Assembly (NCBI GenBank): GCA_034687125.1
Contig: JAQGBZ010000195.1
Coordinates: 1-64,000, forward strand
Direction of reading: 5' to 3'
Length of the DNA stretch: 64,000 nt
DNA from: Neelides folsomi
Lineage: Eukaryota > Arthropoda > Collembola > Neelipleona > Neelidae
Positions 1-29,100 of the stretch are shown in pieces. The position numbers and the translations under genes are program-made. The notes below the pieces were generated by a model. That model did not search any database. It had not been told where the DNA came from and was given only the letters and a program-made list of their open reading frames with translations. Numbering within the stretch: position 1 is the stretch's first letter; every line of letters starts with the position of its first letter.

Positions 1-66
1 TTAATTCAAATGCAATTAATTTTGTTAATCTATTTAATAATTATATATTTAATTTATGAATAAGTT

Positions 67-794
67 TTAAATATAACACATTTTAATCTTCCATTCTCTT
101 TGTTGAAGTTTTGTGAGGTCGGGTTTCTTGTAGTTTTTTATACCCTCCGATTTAACTTCAGGGGTTGCAAATTTAATGCGGATCGGTCTTGAGATGTTTG
201 AGTTTTCAGCAGGAGCTTTTCCGATTCTTTCATAAGTTATTTTATCTTTTATATTTGGACTGAAAGAAGCAAAGAGTTTTTCGATGTTAGCCTTTTCTTT
301 AATTCCATATAGAACACCACAGTTTTTCTTGGCCCGTCTTTCACTATATTCAGTTATGATGTTAATTATTTGCTGTAAATTTGGAGTTTTTTGTTGAGAT
401 TCCATAGACGGTTGAGATTCAGTAAAGTCCATTTGCGAATCTTGAGCCGAAGAAGCACAAACTCTATTGAAGTTTTTTATAATTTCCAATTCTTCCTTTA
501 TCTCACTCAATTTACCTTCAATAGATTTGATTTGTGTTTGGGACTCATTAATAAAAACCTCGTGTAACTTTACAGAATCTGTGATCATCTGATTTAAATT
601 TGCTAATTGCAATAGACTGGGATTGATTTTATCAAAACCAACATACTTTCACTTCAGACAATATTTTTCATTTCTGCATTATTACGTTTCATGGTTTCAA
701 AAACCTCTTTGATTTTATTATCTACATACTCCGTTAATCTAGGAATAATAAGATTTGTAACTTGTTTAAGTTGTTTACTATTAAGTAATGACAT
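67..794 (-). pseudogene. Degenerate LINE-type ORF1 (coiled-coil RNA-binding-like protein), frameshifted
   Basis: An ATG at 794-792 opens a 46-codon ORF beginning MSLLNSKQLKQ that stops with TGA at 656-654. The protein-like sequence then continues in another frame, from about 648 to a stop at 69-67. The second part has a heptad-like coiled coil (IKSIEGKLSEIKEELEIIK). It is followed by a basic stretch (ERRAKKNCGVLYGIKE) and a C-terminal part containing RPIRIKF and a KLQQREWK-type helix. This order (coiled coil, then an RRM-like region introduced by an ERR/K-N-hydrophobic-GI-E motif) is typical of ORF1 of CR1/Jockey-like non-LTR retrotransposons. That assignment rests on motif resemblance only. 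No zinc knuckle is visible. ORF2 (endonuclease/reverse transcriptase) would lie before position 1 and is not in the window. The break near 655-648 suggests a dead copy. A host coiled-coil gene with an unseen intron is the alternative, but no convincing splice pair is present. Confidence 0.5.
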
Positions 795-1175
795 AGTGAA
801 AATTTTAATTACTTAATTGCAATTATTATTATGGTTTTACACTTTGAGTAACAGCCAGCCACATTGTTATTTAAAAATAAAAACAATTTGTTAATTAACC
901 CATAGAAAACATATTTAGGTAGCATGTTTTGAGGCGCCGATGATGAGTCGCAAAAGAGCGGAGCACTAACAAGATTAGAAATCATGTAAAATAGTAATAT
1001 AAGATATTGTGGGAGCATACTTTTTATGATAAAAAGTATTACTATTTATAATAAAATAGACAGGTTATGAACCTTGCCGTCCGAGAAGGGAAATTGTCTT
1101 TGTTCCCTTCCGCAGTTGCATAGGAGCTCTTGAAGCAAGAGAACCTTTCTAAACCAACTCGAAGCGAGTTCCATC
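795..1175 (-). other. Putative 5' leader of the LINE-like element with three stem-loops
   Basis: This stretch is upstream of the minus-strand ORF1 start. It contains three successive inverted repeats. The first has arms GAAGGGAA (1085-1092) and TTCCCTTC (1103-1110). The second has CTCTTG (1127-1132) and CAAGAG (1136-1141). The third has AACTCG (1156-1161) and CGAGTT (1165-1170). The last two share the loop AAG. It is more GC-rich than its AT-rich surroundings. Assignment to the element is inferred from proximity. Confidence 0.35.
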
Positions 1176-4175
1176 ACTTACGGTGAATAAAAGTATTGTT
1201 TGTTCTATTACAACTAAATTCCCTCTGATTCGTACCAAAAGTTAATTGATAAATCGACAGCTTTGTCATTCAAGTTAAGTTCATCTAACACAATAAATAC
1301 CCACTTACTATAATATATACACTGGGTAATACAATATTTATATTAAAAATGAGATTGTCGACAATTTAATAACGATTCATGCATGCTTAATATAATCTCA
1401 CCGATAAGAAAAATAAATATGAAATTCATTCCACTTCCAATCGAATCGCTCGAATTGCTTAAACATAGCCGTTGAAAATCAAGTATTGAGTTTCCTGAGT
1501 GAGTGAGATCATCATCATCTTTACAAGTTGAACAGGTGTATGCAAATGTAAGTGATGTTTTTTTACAATCTTTGCTGCGTGCTCTGTAAATCTCATTCTC
1601 CATTCTCTCCTTTGAAGACTCTGATACATAAAAGGGATAAGATTATGAGTCACGCCGTAATAACTCAGCATTTAATTAAAACTATTAAGGTAAAAGGTTT
1701 TGTTTTTATAATGTTTGACTTTGTTCAAATCACGGATGTTGAATGAACGTGTATTGATAGTATTCAAATGTAAATATTATTTAATCAAATCTTTCGTGTT
1801 TATTTAGTTTGTCAATGACCATATATGGTAGGAAACATTTCAAGTCTTAATGTAAGCATATAATTATTGCAAGATAAATTATGTAATATTTATATTAATA
1901 AATCATAAGTTTTCGCCTTTTTGTACCCAAAAGAAAAATTATATGCATTTACCATTGATGCATAATATATTAAATATATTGTATGAATCATGAATGCAAA
2001 AATGTTTTCTCTTAATTTTTTTATAAATTATTGAAGTTCAATGCATTTTTACCGAATAAACCACAAAGACCGATAATTATGATTAGACTTTTTATTTCAA
2101 TACTTTTAATAATGCGAGATCACAACCACAAGACAAGATAATGTCGTTTTGATATACATACATATTTTATATACATAACTAATTACAATTACACAAATTA
2201 TAATTATTCATTCCTTACATTATACTTTATGCACATCAATTTAAATATATTGTGTCATTATTTAACTAATATTTACATTATACTCTGATATTATAATATT
2301 ATATAATGTACTTTTGACCCTTAGGTTTATTATTACAATAACATATTAACATTCAGTGTCTAAATCTAACTACTTACATAAATTGTTTTTTATTTTATTA
2401 ATACATTTTATATTTCATATAATCGTATCTCTCTCTCACTTTATTGCATGTTTAAGCTGAAATAATAATCTTTGTCTTAATTACTAAAAGTGTAAAAAAT
2501 GTTAAACTATTTCTTAATTACATATTATAGGTAGAACATTTAACTAATATTATTAAAATCTATTTGGTATTTGATCCGAAATAATTTGACCGTGTATAAC
2601 CCATTGATTTTAAGAGTAGTTTATACTCATCGAATATTAAACTCATACTTAAGACTAGTATATAATAAATTAGTCTAAAGGCGCGAGTGTGTAAATTATA
2701 AATAAAATGATTTAAGATTTTATTGAACAAAATTAATCATTTCGTCACTTCTCTGAAATCTTCAAATAAACATGGGAATTAAAGAATTTGGTAGCATTAT
2801 TATTTCGATAAATTGTAAATAAAGTAAAACATTCTCAAACTCCATTTGATAAACAAATTATAATTAGACTAGACGAAAATGTATAAATTAATCCTAACTC
2901 AAAATGAAAGTTTCACTAAAATGTTCACATATTTCTATTGCGGCAAGATTTTCCGAACACCTCTTTATTTCATTTACTAAATACGCAATTTACATCAGTC
3001 TTGGCTTAATTTAAAACTAAATTATTTAATAATGCTTAAAAATTTAAATTCATTGTTGCATGTTTCACAAATATATCAAAATAAGTCTTAAACAATAATT
3101 AACCAAGCATCATAGGCTAAAACATAAATTAAAGAATAAAAAATGATTTGGTAAGAAAAGTTAGGTTTACTATCATAATATATTTTATTGGACATTTCCT
3201 AAACTCGAAAAAATCAACACAATAAAAAGAAAGAATTGATAAATATAAGAAGCGGAAAATTAGTGTCACTTCTTTGAATAAATATTTTAAGTTACCGACA
3301 TATCTATTTATGTGAAATTTACAGACAGAACTTATGTATTTATACGTAAGATAGTAATTATTGATGACTAGTTTTACTAGCACATAATTAATTAGCCCAA
3401 TAAAATTCTAACATAATATTTCTAATTAAAAATTACAATTTAATTCGATACTGTCGAATATCTTAGAAAGCCTCTTTTGTGTTCAATAAAACTATGCTCA
3501 TTCAAAAACGAGTACTACAAAATAACGAGTAATAACAAAGATGCAAAATGCAAAGTATTCAGAACGAAAGGAATTGATTTTGATTAGATAATGAACTGGG
3601 TTAAGTTAAATTATATTCTCCATGTTCCTACCCTATTTCCAATATTTTGGTAAATTACAACAAAATTTCCAACATTGGGCATTCGGAGTCGTAAACTACA
3701 AATCAGAAACTTTAAATTATAAATATACCTTATAGATTAAATAGGTAGAATTTTCTTTTCAAATGAAATTTTAAGTAAATATAATTGAGTTAATTCCGAA
3801 AATTAGCATTTTATTTGCAGTTTGAATGATATTTAAAAAGTTACTCATCTGATTTGATAGCAAAGCTCTCAAGATTAACTTATTAACTTTTTTTAAAACT
3901 TTTGATTGTGGCATTTTAATTAAGCATAAGATCAATGAAGTTAATAAATTAACCCATAAAACCTTATTTATATCCTTATTATATACAAATGCAAAGGTGA
4001 GTGATGAATACTGAATACTAAAAGCAATGAGCAAAATTGTAAATTGTTGATCCTTAAAATTTTTAAATTATACAATTATGCGTGTAAATATTCATAATAC
4101 ATTGTAATGATTTTACCTCTACCTAAACGGTGTATTTACGAGAAGTCAATAATACAATATAAAAAATGCGAAAAA
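1176..4175. other. AT-rich stretch without recognisable genes; includes FAK 3' flank
   Basis: About 3 kb of strongly AT-rich sequence. The short ORFs here have low-complexity, hydrophobic or lysine/asparagine-rich translations and no family motifs. The end nearest 4175 must contain the 3' UTR of the minus-strand FAK gene. A minus-strand AATAAA lies at 3815-3810 and is one possible polyadenylation signal. Confidence 0.6.
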
Positions 4176-20829
<16,654 letters not shown>

Positions 20830-23800
20830 CTGTAAAAAATTACACCTTTAGCTTCCCTTTCATTCTACATTTGAAAAAAAATTACTTTACGATCCCCAAT
20901 TAAACCTCATACATATTTTATCAGTTCTATGTAGATTAATATCTCTGTTAGGTTTAAAGATCCTAAAATGTCATCATGGTCGTATCACTGACTTACACCC
21001 GTGCCCTATTTCGGTGAGGTTAAGCTGCTCAGGCAAGGTTTGAATATTTAAAATATTAATTGGAAAAGTATTTATAAGGGCGTGGAGAATTTTAACGAGT
21101 TATTTATTGGCCTCGTGGCCAGAAGAAGCCATACACAATTGTAAAACCATTAAAAACCAGAGGGAAAAAAGTTAGCCCAATTTGAATTCAGCGTGAGCTC
21201 ATTTGCATTCATTTTCAATGAGAGAGTCTAAAAGTATATGAAACACACTGAGAAAGATCATCTTGAGACAAGTAAAGCTTTTATGACCGCATGTGAACTC
21301 CCGGGCCCACCTGCCGCATATTCTGCTACATATTTTAAAATGGATTTTTCCTATCTCTTTTGTTCAAAAGGATGTGTACAAGAATTCTTTCTGTCTCTCA
21401 CTTCCATTCATCCCTTTCACTCCCGACAACTTCCCATTAAATCAACACTTGAGAAAACTCCTGAACAGAGACATGAGAGGCTCATGTTGAGCCCATACTT
21501 TCCCATACGAATACAAGTCATGGAGTCATACGGATCTTATACAACACGACCAATGGAGAAGAACCCAAAGAAGAAGCTTAGACGCAATGAAGTAAAGGAG
21601 AAGTCAGAGAAGCTATTTCTCTCACATAGAAATTCATCTATGGCTTCTATGGGATGAACGTCTTTGATTCAAATCTTTGACATTCCTCCATTCATCTTCT
21701 CATTCAACCTCATCTCTCAAATTTTGACATTTGGAATGTTTAAGTAAATAAAACATTACAATAAATAATTCAACTTATGAAAGCTCGCAATGATTCTTCA
21801 AAGTTTATTGTTGTGGGATTACAAATATGCCTTGTGTTACAACATTAAAAGTTGAGTTTTTTTAGCTAAAAAATGTGAGGGCAAGCAAATATCTTTGGTA
21901 TTGTGAGTGGTTGGGAAGATAATTTAAAAGTAAATATTTTATATAAGCACTTTAAGAAGTTGATAATGATGAACATGATTTCATCCTTGATTTCACTTTA
22001 TTATAACGATTATGAAGTTAAGATTGAGCATTATTCTTTATAGAGACTAATAGCTCAAATAATTTAGGAAATGTGTAAACATCAGATCGTTGATCCATTT
22101 AACAACTGTAACATTATTTAGCAGCAGAACTCACCAACTTAAGACATCATTAATTGATGTGCTTTTAATGTGAACAATTTGGAACTTTGTGGAATTAAGC
22201 CAAGCAAACGGCTTAAATGCGTAGGGGTATAGACAACACGATTGACAACACAGACAAGACCTTTTGGCTATAGGTGTTGAATTACCAGACAGAAAGTGCC
22301 GGTTCTCACAGTAAAAACGAATTGGCAAAGTTTCATAAAGGAACTTAAATTTTTATTAAAATTTAAACTGATTATCTATTCCTTAAAATAAGGACCATGA
22401 ATTCCAATAAGTAATTGAAATTGATGTTAAAATAAGCCAATAATCATTTTTTATGCCTAAATTCATAATATTTCTTCCAGTAAATATTGAAATTTCAAAT
22501 CCAAGATATTTATTACTGTCAAGTTAAGAATAAACACGGAATCAAATGTAAAATGTCAGCCGACACAAATAAACGGCTATAAAATCAGGAAAGCACACAC
22601 TGGAGGAACCTCATTTATATTTCTTTTATAGTCTCTCGAGAGAGGAAGACTCACGTACAAGGCGGCGTTTGAGGAAAGGTCAAACTTGATACGAAAAGTC
22701 AGGCAATTACTACAAGGCTCAAATACGATCTTAATTCTCTTTGGAACCATTCTTTACTATCTTGTCACTCGCCGTCTCCGAATTTTCCCACTTTACAAGA
22801 AGAATGAGAAAAAAAGACGAGAAAGCAGAAAGTTATTTTGAAGTCTCTTTATCTTCCAAGGACTGAACTTGATCGGTGGTCCCATTTTTATGGCAATGCC
22901 CTTTACTAAAAATACTCTATTTCACGTAACTCGCACTTCGTAACTTCACTACTTGGAGAGCAAAATTGAGAGCAAATCTCGTTTTGTCGAATCTTCAAAT
23001 GCGCCTCTAAAAGTTCAGTAAAAGAGGCTCAAATTTATTTATTGTCTTTTTACCAAAGCTGAACGGAAAGTGAAAAAAAACCACACATGGAACAAACATA
23101 AATTGGCAAAATAATGTTTGCAGAGTAAAAATCCTCTTCACTATAAAATAAATAGGGAAATGATAATGGACATTAAAGTTGATCAAAACTGATTTTTGAT
23201 CCTTTAGCGTGAAATTGACGAGAACGTAACAACTTTTCATGATAAAAATGGATTACTAAAAACTGAAGAACATAATAATACAAGGATTTTTCAGAATCTA
23301 ATCAAGGAAATGATTACATTTTACGCTATTTTATCTTGTTCAATTGTGTATTCTTATAGTCATATAATATATACATATTCATTTCCCCTAGATTTATACT
23401 ACTAAAAGAGTAATCATTGCTTACGTAGACGCTTTTAAATTTTACATTGAAATATGTATTTGCTATGGACGTGTTAATTAGGCTATATCGTGTATACCAA
23501 TTTTGATACAAGCAATGTATTCTTGTTTTTATTAAATTTATCGTTTTACTTTAGCTTAGCTTTAGCCAAAGATTTACATAATTTACATTTTGCTTTCAAA
23601 ATCATGCTGGTACTTTTAGTGAAAAAGCTATACCCAAAACTTCCATTCCATACTTAAGTATTAATATTGTATAGTATTATTTATACCAATTTACCAACAT
23701 TTAATCATATGAGGATGAGGGTTTATGCAACAAAGTACTGTATTTGTCAAACTATAAATACAAGATATAGAGTAAGCTTGTGTGTATGTATAAATAACGT

Positions 23801-26090
23801 AAGATAAGTAATTATTGTATCTTTTGCTAAAAAGGTTTTATCGGAACGATGCGATGCTCTGAATGAATTATGAAATAAAAAAATTGGTTCAATTTATCGC
23901 GCATTCAATAAGTCAATATAACTAATTGTAAGTATGAACATTAAAAGTAATGAATAAATCACATTCATTTTTTTTAATAATACAAAAGCTCTGTTATTTT
24001 AAGTTGTTATTTTAGTCTCGATTTGCAAATAGAGTTGTAATCAAACTGCTCATTATTGACACAATATTGTAAGTCATAAAGTTCTCAATTTTATCAGACA
24101 TATAGGCGTTCGCTGTTTTATTCAATTCAGTGACAGAGTAAAAAAAATAAGTCAAAGGAGTCATTGTAGGTGTTTGAATGACTAAAGAGCATCCGAGTAA
24201 ATAATATTTATATTATAATTAAATATGTGCATATGTCTAGTACATATTACTAAAACTATGTATTAATGATATACAGATATTTATTATAAATATCTCTGTA
24301 ACTTCCACAAATGAATGAATAATCAGAGTGGTAGTGTTCATGAGCTAACAGTAGGTCAGATAGATAAAATGGCAAAATCCCATTACTTTGTTTACTTTGG
24401 CAAAATTAAAACAAAAAGATTGTAAAAGGCCAATATTTTTAGCAGCAAAATATTCCTCCACGTCATGCTATTCATTATTTTTTAAAAAAATACCAAAAGC
24501 ACATTGCTCTTTAAAACGTGTTGTAAAGGCAGCTATTAAAAAGGAAAAATGAGGCATATGGGCGCCATAAGGAGAGATGAATGACACGATGGAGGCTAAA
24601 AGCGTCCAGGAAGACTCTGACCTAAGCTAATATCCAATATTCGCGTTTTAAAAATTGCAGATTTCATACAAGCCTTCTCACTTCATCATCCTTTTTGACA
24701 AAGTTTTAATACCAACTTCCCACTTCTGCATTGGCAAACAAGAGAGAAATGCTTTTTACATTCATTTCTCCTTCTTAATCATCACATAACTCATAATTTA
24801 TATTGATGCGCGATAACTGATAACCTTTTAACTATATCATTTATACATACCCAGTACCCAATATGTTTCACGTGCAATCCTTACCCAACTACATATCATA
24901 TTTATATATTTTGGGATATGTTATATTATAAATATAGATTTAAAAATTAATTGACTTTAAGAAAATATACTGACGTTAATATTTTCAAACTCAAAAAAAT
25001 GATAATTACAGATCACAAGTACAATCAGAATACATTAGAATGATATGAATGAAAAGAATATCGATTTCTGAAATATTAACAGTGAGTATTGTTCACCGTG
25101 AGAAAAAAGAGAAGTCGGGATGAAAATGTGAATATTCGGAGGGTGGGTGAATGAGAAGAATGGAGGGATGAAGGGCGATCCACCCCACCACTATTTCTAC
25201 ATTAACTAATCCTCCACGCATATGCTTTGATGCCAATAAATTTCCCCTGTCTTTCTCTGCTTCTCTCACAAGGATCCAAATCCAATGTGTTTCATATACC
25301 CTTTTGGCCTTTTGGAAAATTACCTTCTTGCCATTTCCCTCTTTTAATCTGGAGAAAAATGGCTTTCCTCCCTCTCCCATTCAAACACATTCATATAATA
25401 CGTAATAATGTGTGCGTAGTCGTAAATGTGGGGTTGCTAAATCCTCATGCGCCTCACTTCCATCCTTTAACTCTCTGATCTCTGAGAGTGAGAGGACACA
25501 AAAGAGTGTCTTGCATCAGGATTACTCAATTGGAGAGAAAAGCCGTATGAGAAAAACAGAGATTCTCCCATTAGATTATTATTAATATCACAAATAACGT
25601 CAATAAGCATATCGCAAACATGTTTACTCGACCAAGGAATATTTTCAAATTTTCCATGTCTTGAACCGGGGATCAAAAAAGTGAATAAGGTTGAATTCTT
25701 CCAAATGTGATTATGTCACATTGGTAGTCCTGAAATGTCCTGCATAAGTGAAAGTCAAAGGGGAGAAACGTGGAATTGTACCGGAGTGAATATCGATTTG
25801 ACCAAATCTTGTTTCCTCTTTCTCATATAATCATCAAGTCGGATCGATCCAATTCCAAAGAGGATTCGGATGAGAAACAATTGTTTTTTCTCCATCTATT
25901 AAATTGTCTTTTCTCGTCTATCTCTATTTTAGATTCCAATTTAATAAAACGTAAATGCGTAAAATTCAATTTATTTTTTCAAACTCATTTATTCTTAACT
26001 CACACAATCCCATTTTAAAAATACTTTAAAGAAAACGCACAATATTATACTAGCATTAAGAGTCGTGTTTGTTTTAAACAGGCAGACCTA
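20830..26090. other. Long non-coding stretch upstream of the first identified FAK exon
   Basis: No recognisable gene. Because the first visible FAK exon is preceded by a splice acceptor (AG at 20831-20830), a 5' exon and promoter of FAK probably lie here or further up. I could not identify them. ORFs such as 21238-21657 plus look like chance frames in patches of higher GC. Confidence 0.5.
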
Positions 26091-26166
26091 TACAGGGTGG
26101 GCCATAAGTATCTTTCTTTTTTAAATAAACAATCATATAAAAAAGATACTTATGGCCCACCCTGTA
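26091..26166. mobile_element. Very short mariner/Tc1-type MITE
   Basis: The sequence starts TACAGGGTGGGCCATAAGTA and ends with its near-perfect reverse complement. Each terminal inverted repeat runs about 27 bases (through GTATCTTT), and the arms are separated by only about 20 AT-rich bases. The outer TA on each side fits the TA target-site duplication of Tc1/mariner elements, and the ends CAGGG...CCCTG fit mariner-family termini. The core between the TA dinucleotides is 72 bp with no coding capacity, so this is a non-autonomous deletion derivative or MITE. Confidence 0.8.
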
Positions 26167-29100
26167 CAAGTAGTCTGGTAGTTTGTCTTATCTCTTACAG
26201 TTATATATTTAATAAAATAAAATAATCGCCTTTAATTATGTAATGCTTTCAACGCCTAGAATCTCAAATCAGAATATATTTCAATATTTAAGTATGGACA
26301 AAGACAAATAATCAGGCGGTTGGCCTGTGTGAATCATGCAAGATGTGCATTAGAAACTAATATACATAGAAATGAGGAAAAGTCTCAACGGTTCAAAAAG
26401 AACAGGTCCGAAAAAATGGAATTGATCCCCGTGTGGACGTGGAGTGAATTGAAAAGTCCACATTAATATTCCACCGTTTTGAGGAACAAAAGTAAAAGAG
26501 CTAAGGCAAAGTGTTGCTCTGGCGTTTCTTGAAGAAATATCGCATCTGTCATCGTCTTCTTCTGATCTCCCACCCCAACCCATTCATTTTACAGCCTTCT
26601 TTTTCGACCCAATGGAACAACTGAACAATGAACTTGTATTTGATATTCCTCCCTCATGCTACAAAAGAACCAGGGAAGTTCAAGAATGATCTCAAACAGC
26701 TAATCGCCATTTTATGGCGGAAAAGTCGGGGAGTAATTGATGATGGCAATTTTGAGGAAAACTACCCCTTTGGTAACATGTAATAAGAAATGTAATGAAT
26801 GGTTTCATTTCACATAATTGGTCCAAGTTAAGGATTCTCCAAACTCACATTTCCAGATATTGGAATCCTCTGTAGACGGGTTTTTTGAAAATAAACATCA
26901 CACCATCCACGCGTTCCATTTTGGCCTTAAGTGTCGATGAAGCGGCGGATCAAAATCAATTTCCCATCCAGAATCACAAAGCGGCCCGACGAACCCTCAA
27001 TGGGTGTTCTCAACGCTCCAAGGGCCAAACCAATTAATGACCAAGGTGTCCCACAGAGTTTTATTTATAGATTTATAGCACTACTGTTCTTCAATATTTA
27101 ATTTCAATCAACAGGGATATGTAGACACTTGGTTTATTATCCTTCCTCCCTTTGCAATTCACATGTAAGCACAATGAATGTTGGACCATCGGCACTCAAT
27201 TGCATTTTACACAATCCGCCTCCTACTCAATTTGCAATTAAGGAGAGGGAAATAAAACTTTTTCTTTTCGTCTGGATTGTTAATGTAATTTACACAGCGA
27301 CGATCACACACAATAAAACTGTCTCGGTCAGTATTTTTAAAATCCACAGCAGTGCAATACAAATGGAATGAGTTCAACAATGCAGTGTTGAATTAACACC
27401 TTCTTCAAAGGTCCAAGTGAGTATTTGACAAACGAACTGGTTTTTAAACAAGGAAAGTAGCCGGAATGGAAAATCCCATTAGTTCTCAATGACTAATGTT
27501 GTTTATAACTAATTAATATTCTTTTTCTAATAAATCTTACAATTGTTTAATGAGTTTAAGCTAATTGATAATGTTTTTAAACCGACCCACGCCACTTTAT
27601 TTTTTTGTAATTTTAAAATTAAAACAATAATCTAATAATTATTAAAGATTATTCGTCTTGAATTATCAGAGTAAACAAATTCCCAATAATAAGGGAAACA
27701 ACAGAAGGGACCACTTGACTGAAATAATTGTCTTTTGATATTTTCATACTTTTAATTTAATTAATATATCGTATCAAAGGCTAAAGAATGTAAATGTTGT
27801 TTGCTAAGGGAGGAAGTGGAGAATGGCCAAACTCCTCTCCCGTTCGCCGAACACTGAAAGGAAAAAGTACGGAGCAACGAAGGGAGACTCCAATTTTCTC
27901 AATGGGTGGGTTTGTGCAGGAGGAGAAGCAGCCCCTCCAAACTCGCTTTTCCTCCTTCCTCTTATTTAACGATCTTCCTAATCCATCATTCATATTCATT
28001 TCTAAATAATTGTACTCCTCCTCTTCCCAATACTTTTTAAACTTCCTCCTTCAAAATAATAAATGAGTAATGAAGTTAACCCAAATCCTCCAATTCCCAT
28101 TCCTCAACCTTTCACTTGTTACATTTCCATTTTTATTCGATGACATCCTTTTCCCTCCAAGTATTATCAAATAGTCTCAAACCACAATTTAAAATTTGAT
28201 GAACCAAAACAACCATTTCCCTTCTACTAACTAACGATAAGTATTTCAGCCACACTAACAAATAGGAAACTTTTTATAAAAGGAGAAGCTTTAATGGAAA
28301 ATAATTGGAAAAAATATTGTTAAAAAGGATGTTGGCGAAAACATCATTTGTCTCAATCTGGAGACTCGATGAGCCCGAGAAGTCTATCACAACAATAAAA
28401 ATAAATTGAATTGATTCTTCTAAAGGAAGTAATGTGAGGGTTGCGGGAGGGAAATAAAAGCCCGTTTTTGTCCAACGGAGCAAATTGGGCCAAAGTGCCG
28501 GTGAAATGGGCGAATGAGAAGATTGAGTATGTTTCGTTCCCAGGATCTTTTCCTTTTTCTCCGCATGAAATAAATAGGAGGTAGATGCAGCTCGGGAGCT
28601 CTTTAAATTCTCGCTCCCATTTTCCTCAACAAAGGTTTTTCGGGTGAAAAGGCATGTTTAAGGGTTTAAGGAGATTCGGAGTCTGAGAGGAATTTAGTGA
28701 ATGCAGTTTCTTCTCATTGAGCTCAACCCTTTTCTCCTTTCCTCCTCATGAAGTAAACGAATGTGGAAAAGGAGAATTGAACAGTGGAACATCTGACGTT
28801 TCCCATTATATTGAGATCCGAGTCTTTCCATTGCAGGTGAACTCCACCTCTCTTTGAGGGTCATGAGACAAATAAAAATATAAAGAAATCCTCCCTTCTC
28901 CTATATAATATGATTATAGCTAGGAATAAAAGTTTTGCAGTCGAGATCACCCTCGTCTTCCCACCCGACAAACCCTCTGGAGCGGATCAGAAAACGACAA
29001 GTTACAAAGCTGAATCCCTACAGTCACCAGCCATTGTTTGATTGAGACCGACAAGAGGAAATGAGAGGGCAGCATGAAAATTACTTTTGAGGGGTTAAGG

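Noticed and set aside
21238-21657. 139-codon plus-strand ORF in the spacer above FAK
   Set aside because: Mixed composition with no domain, and an overlapping ORF in another frame; most likely chance.
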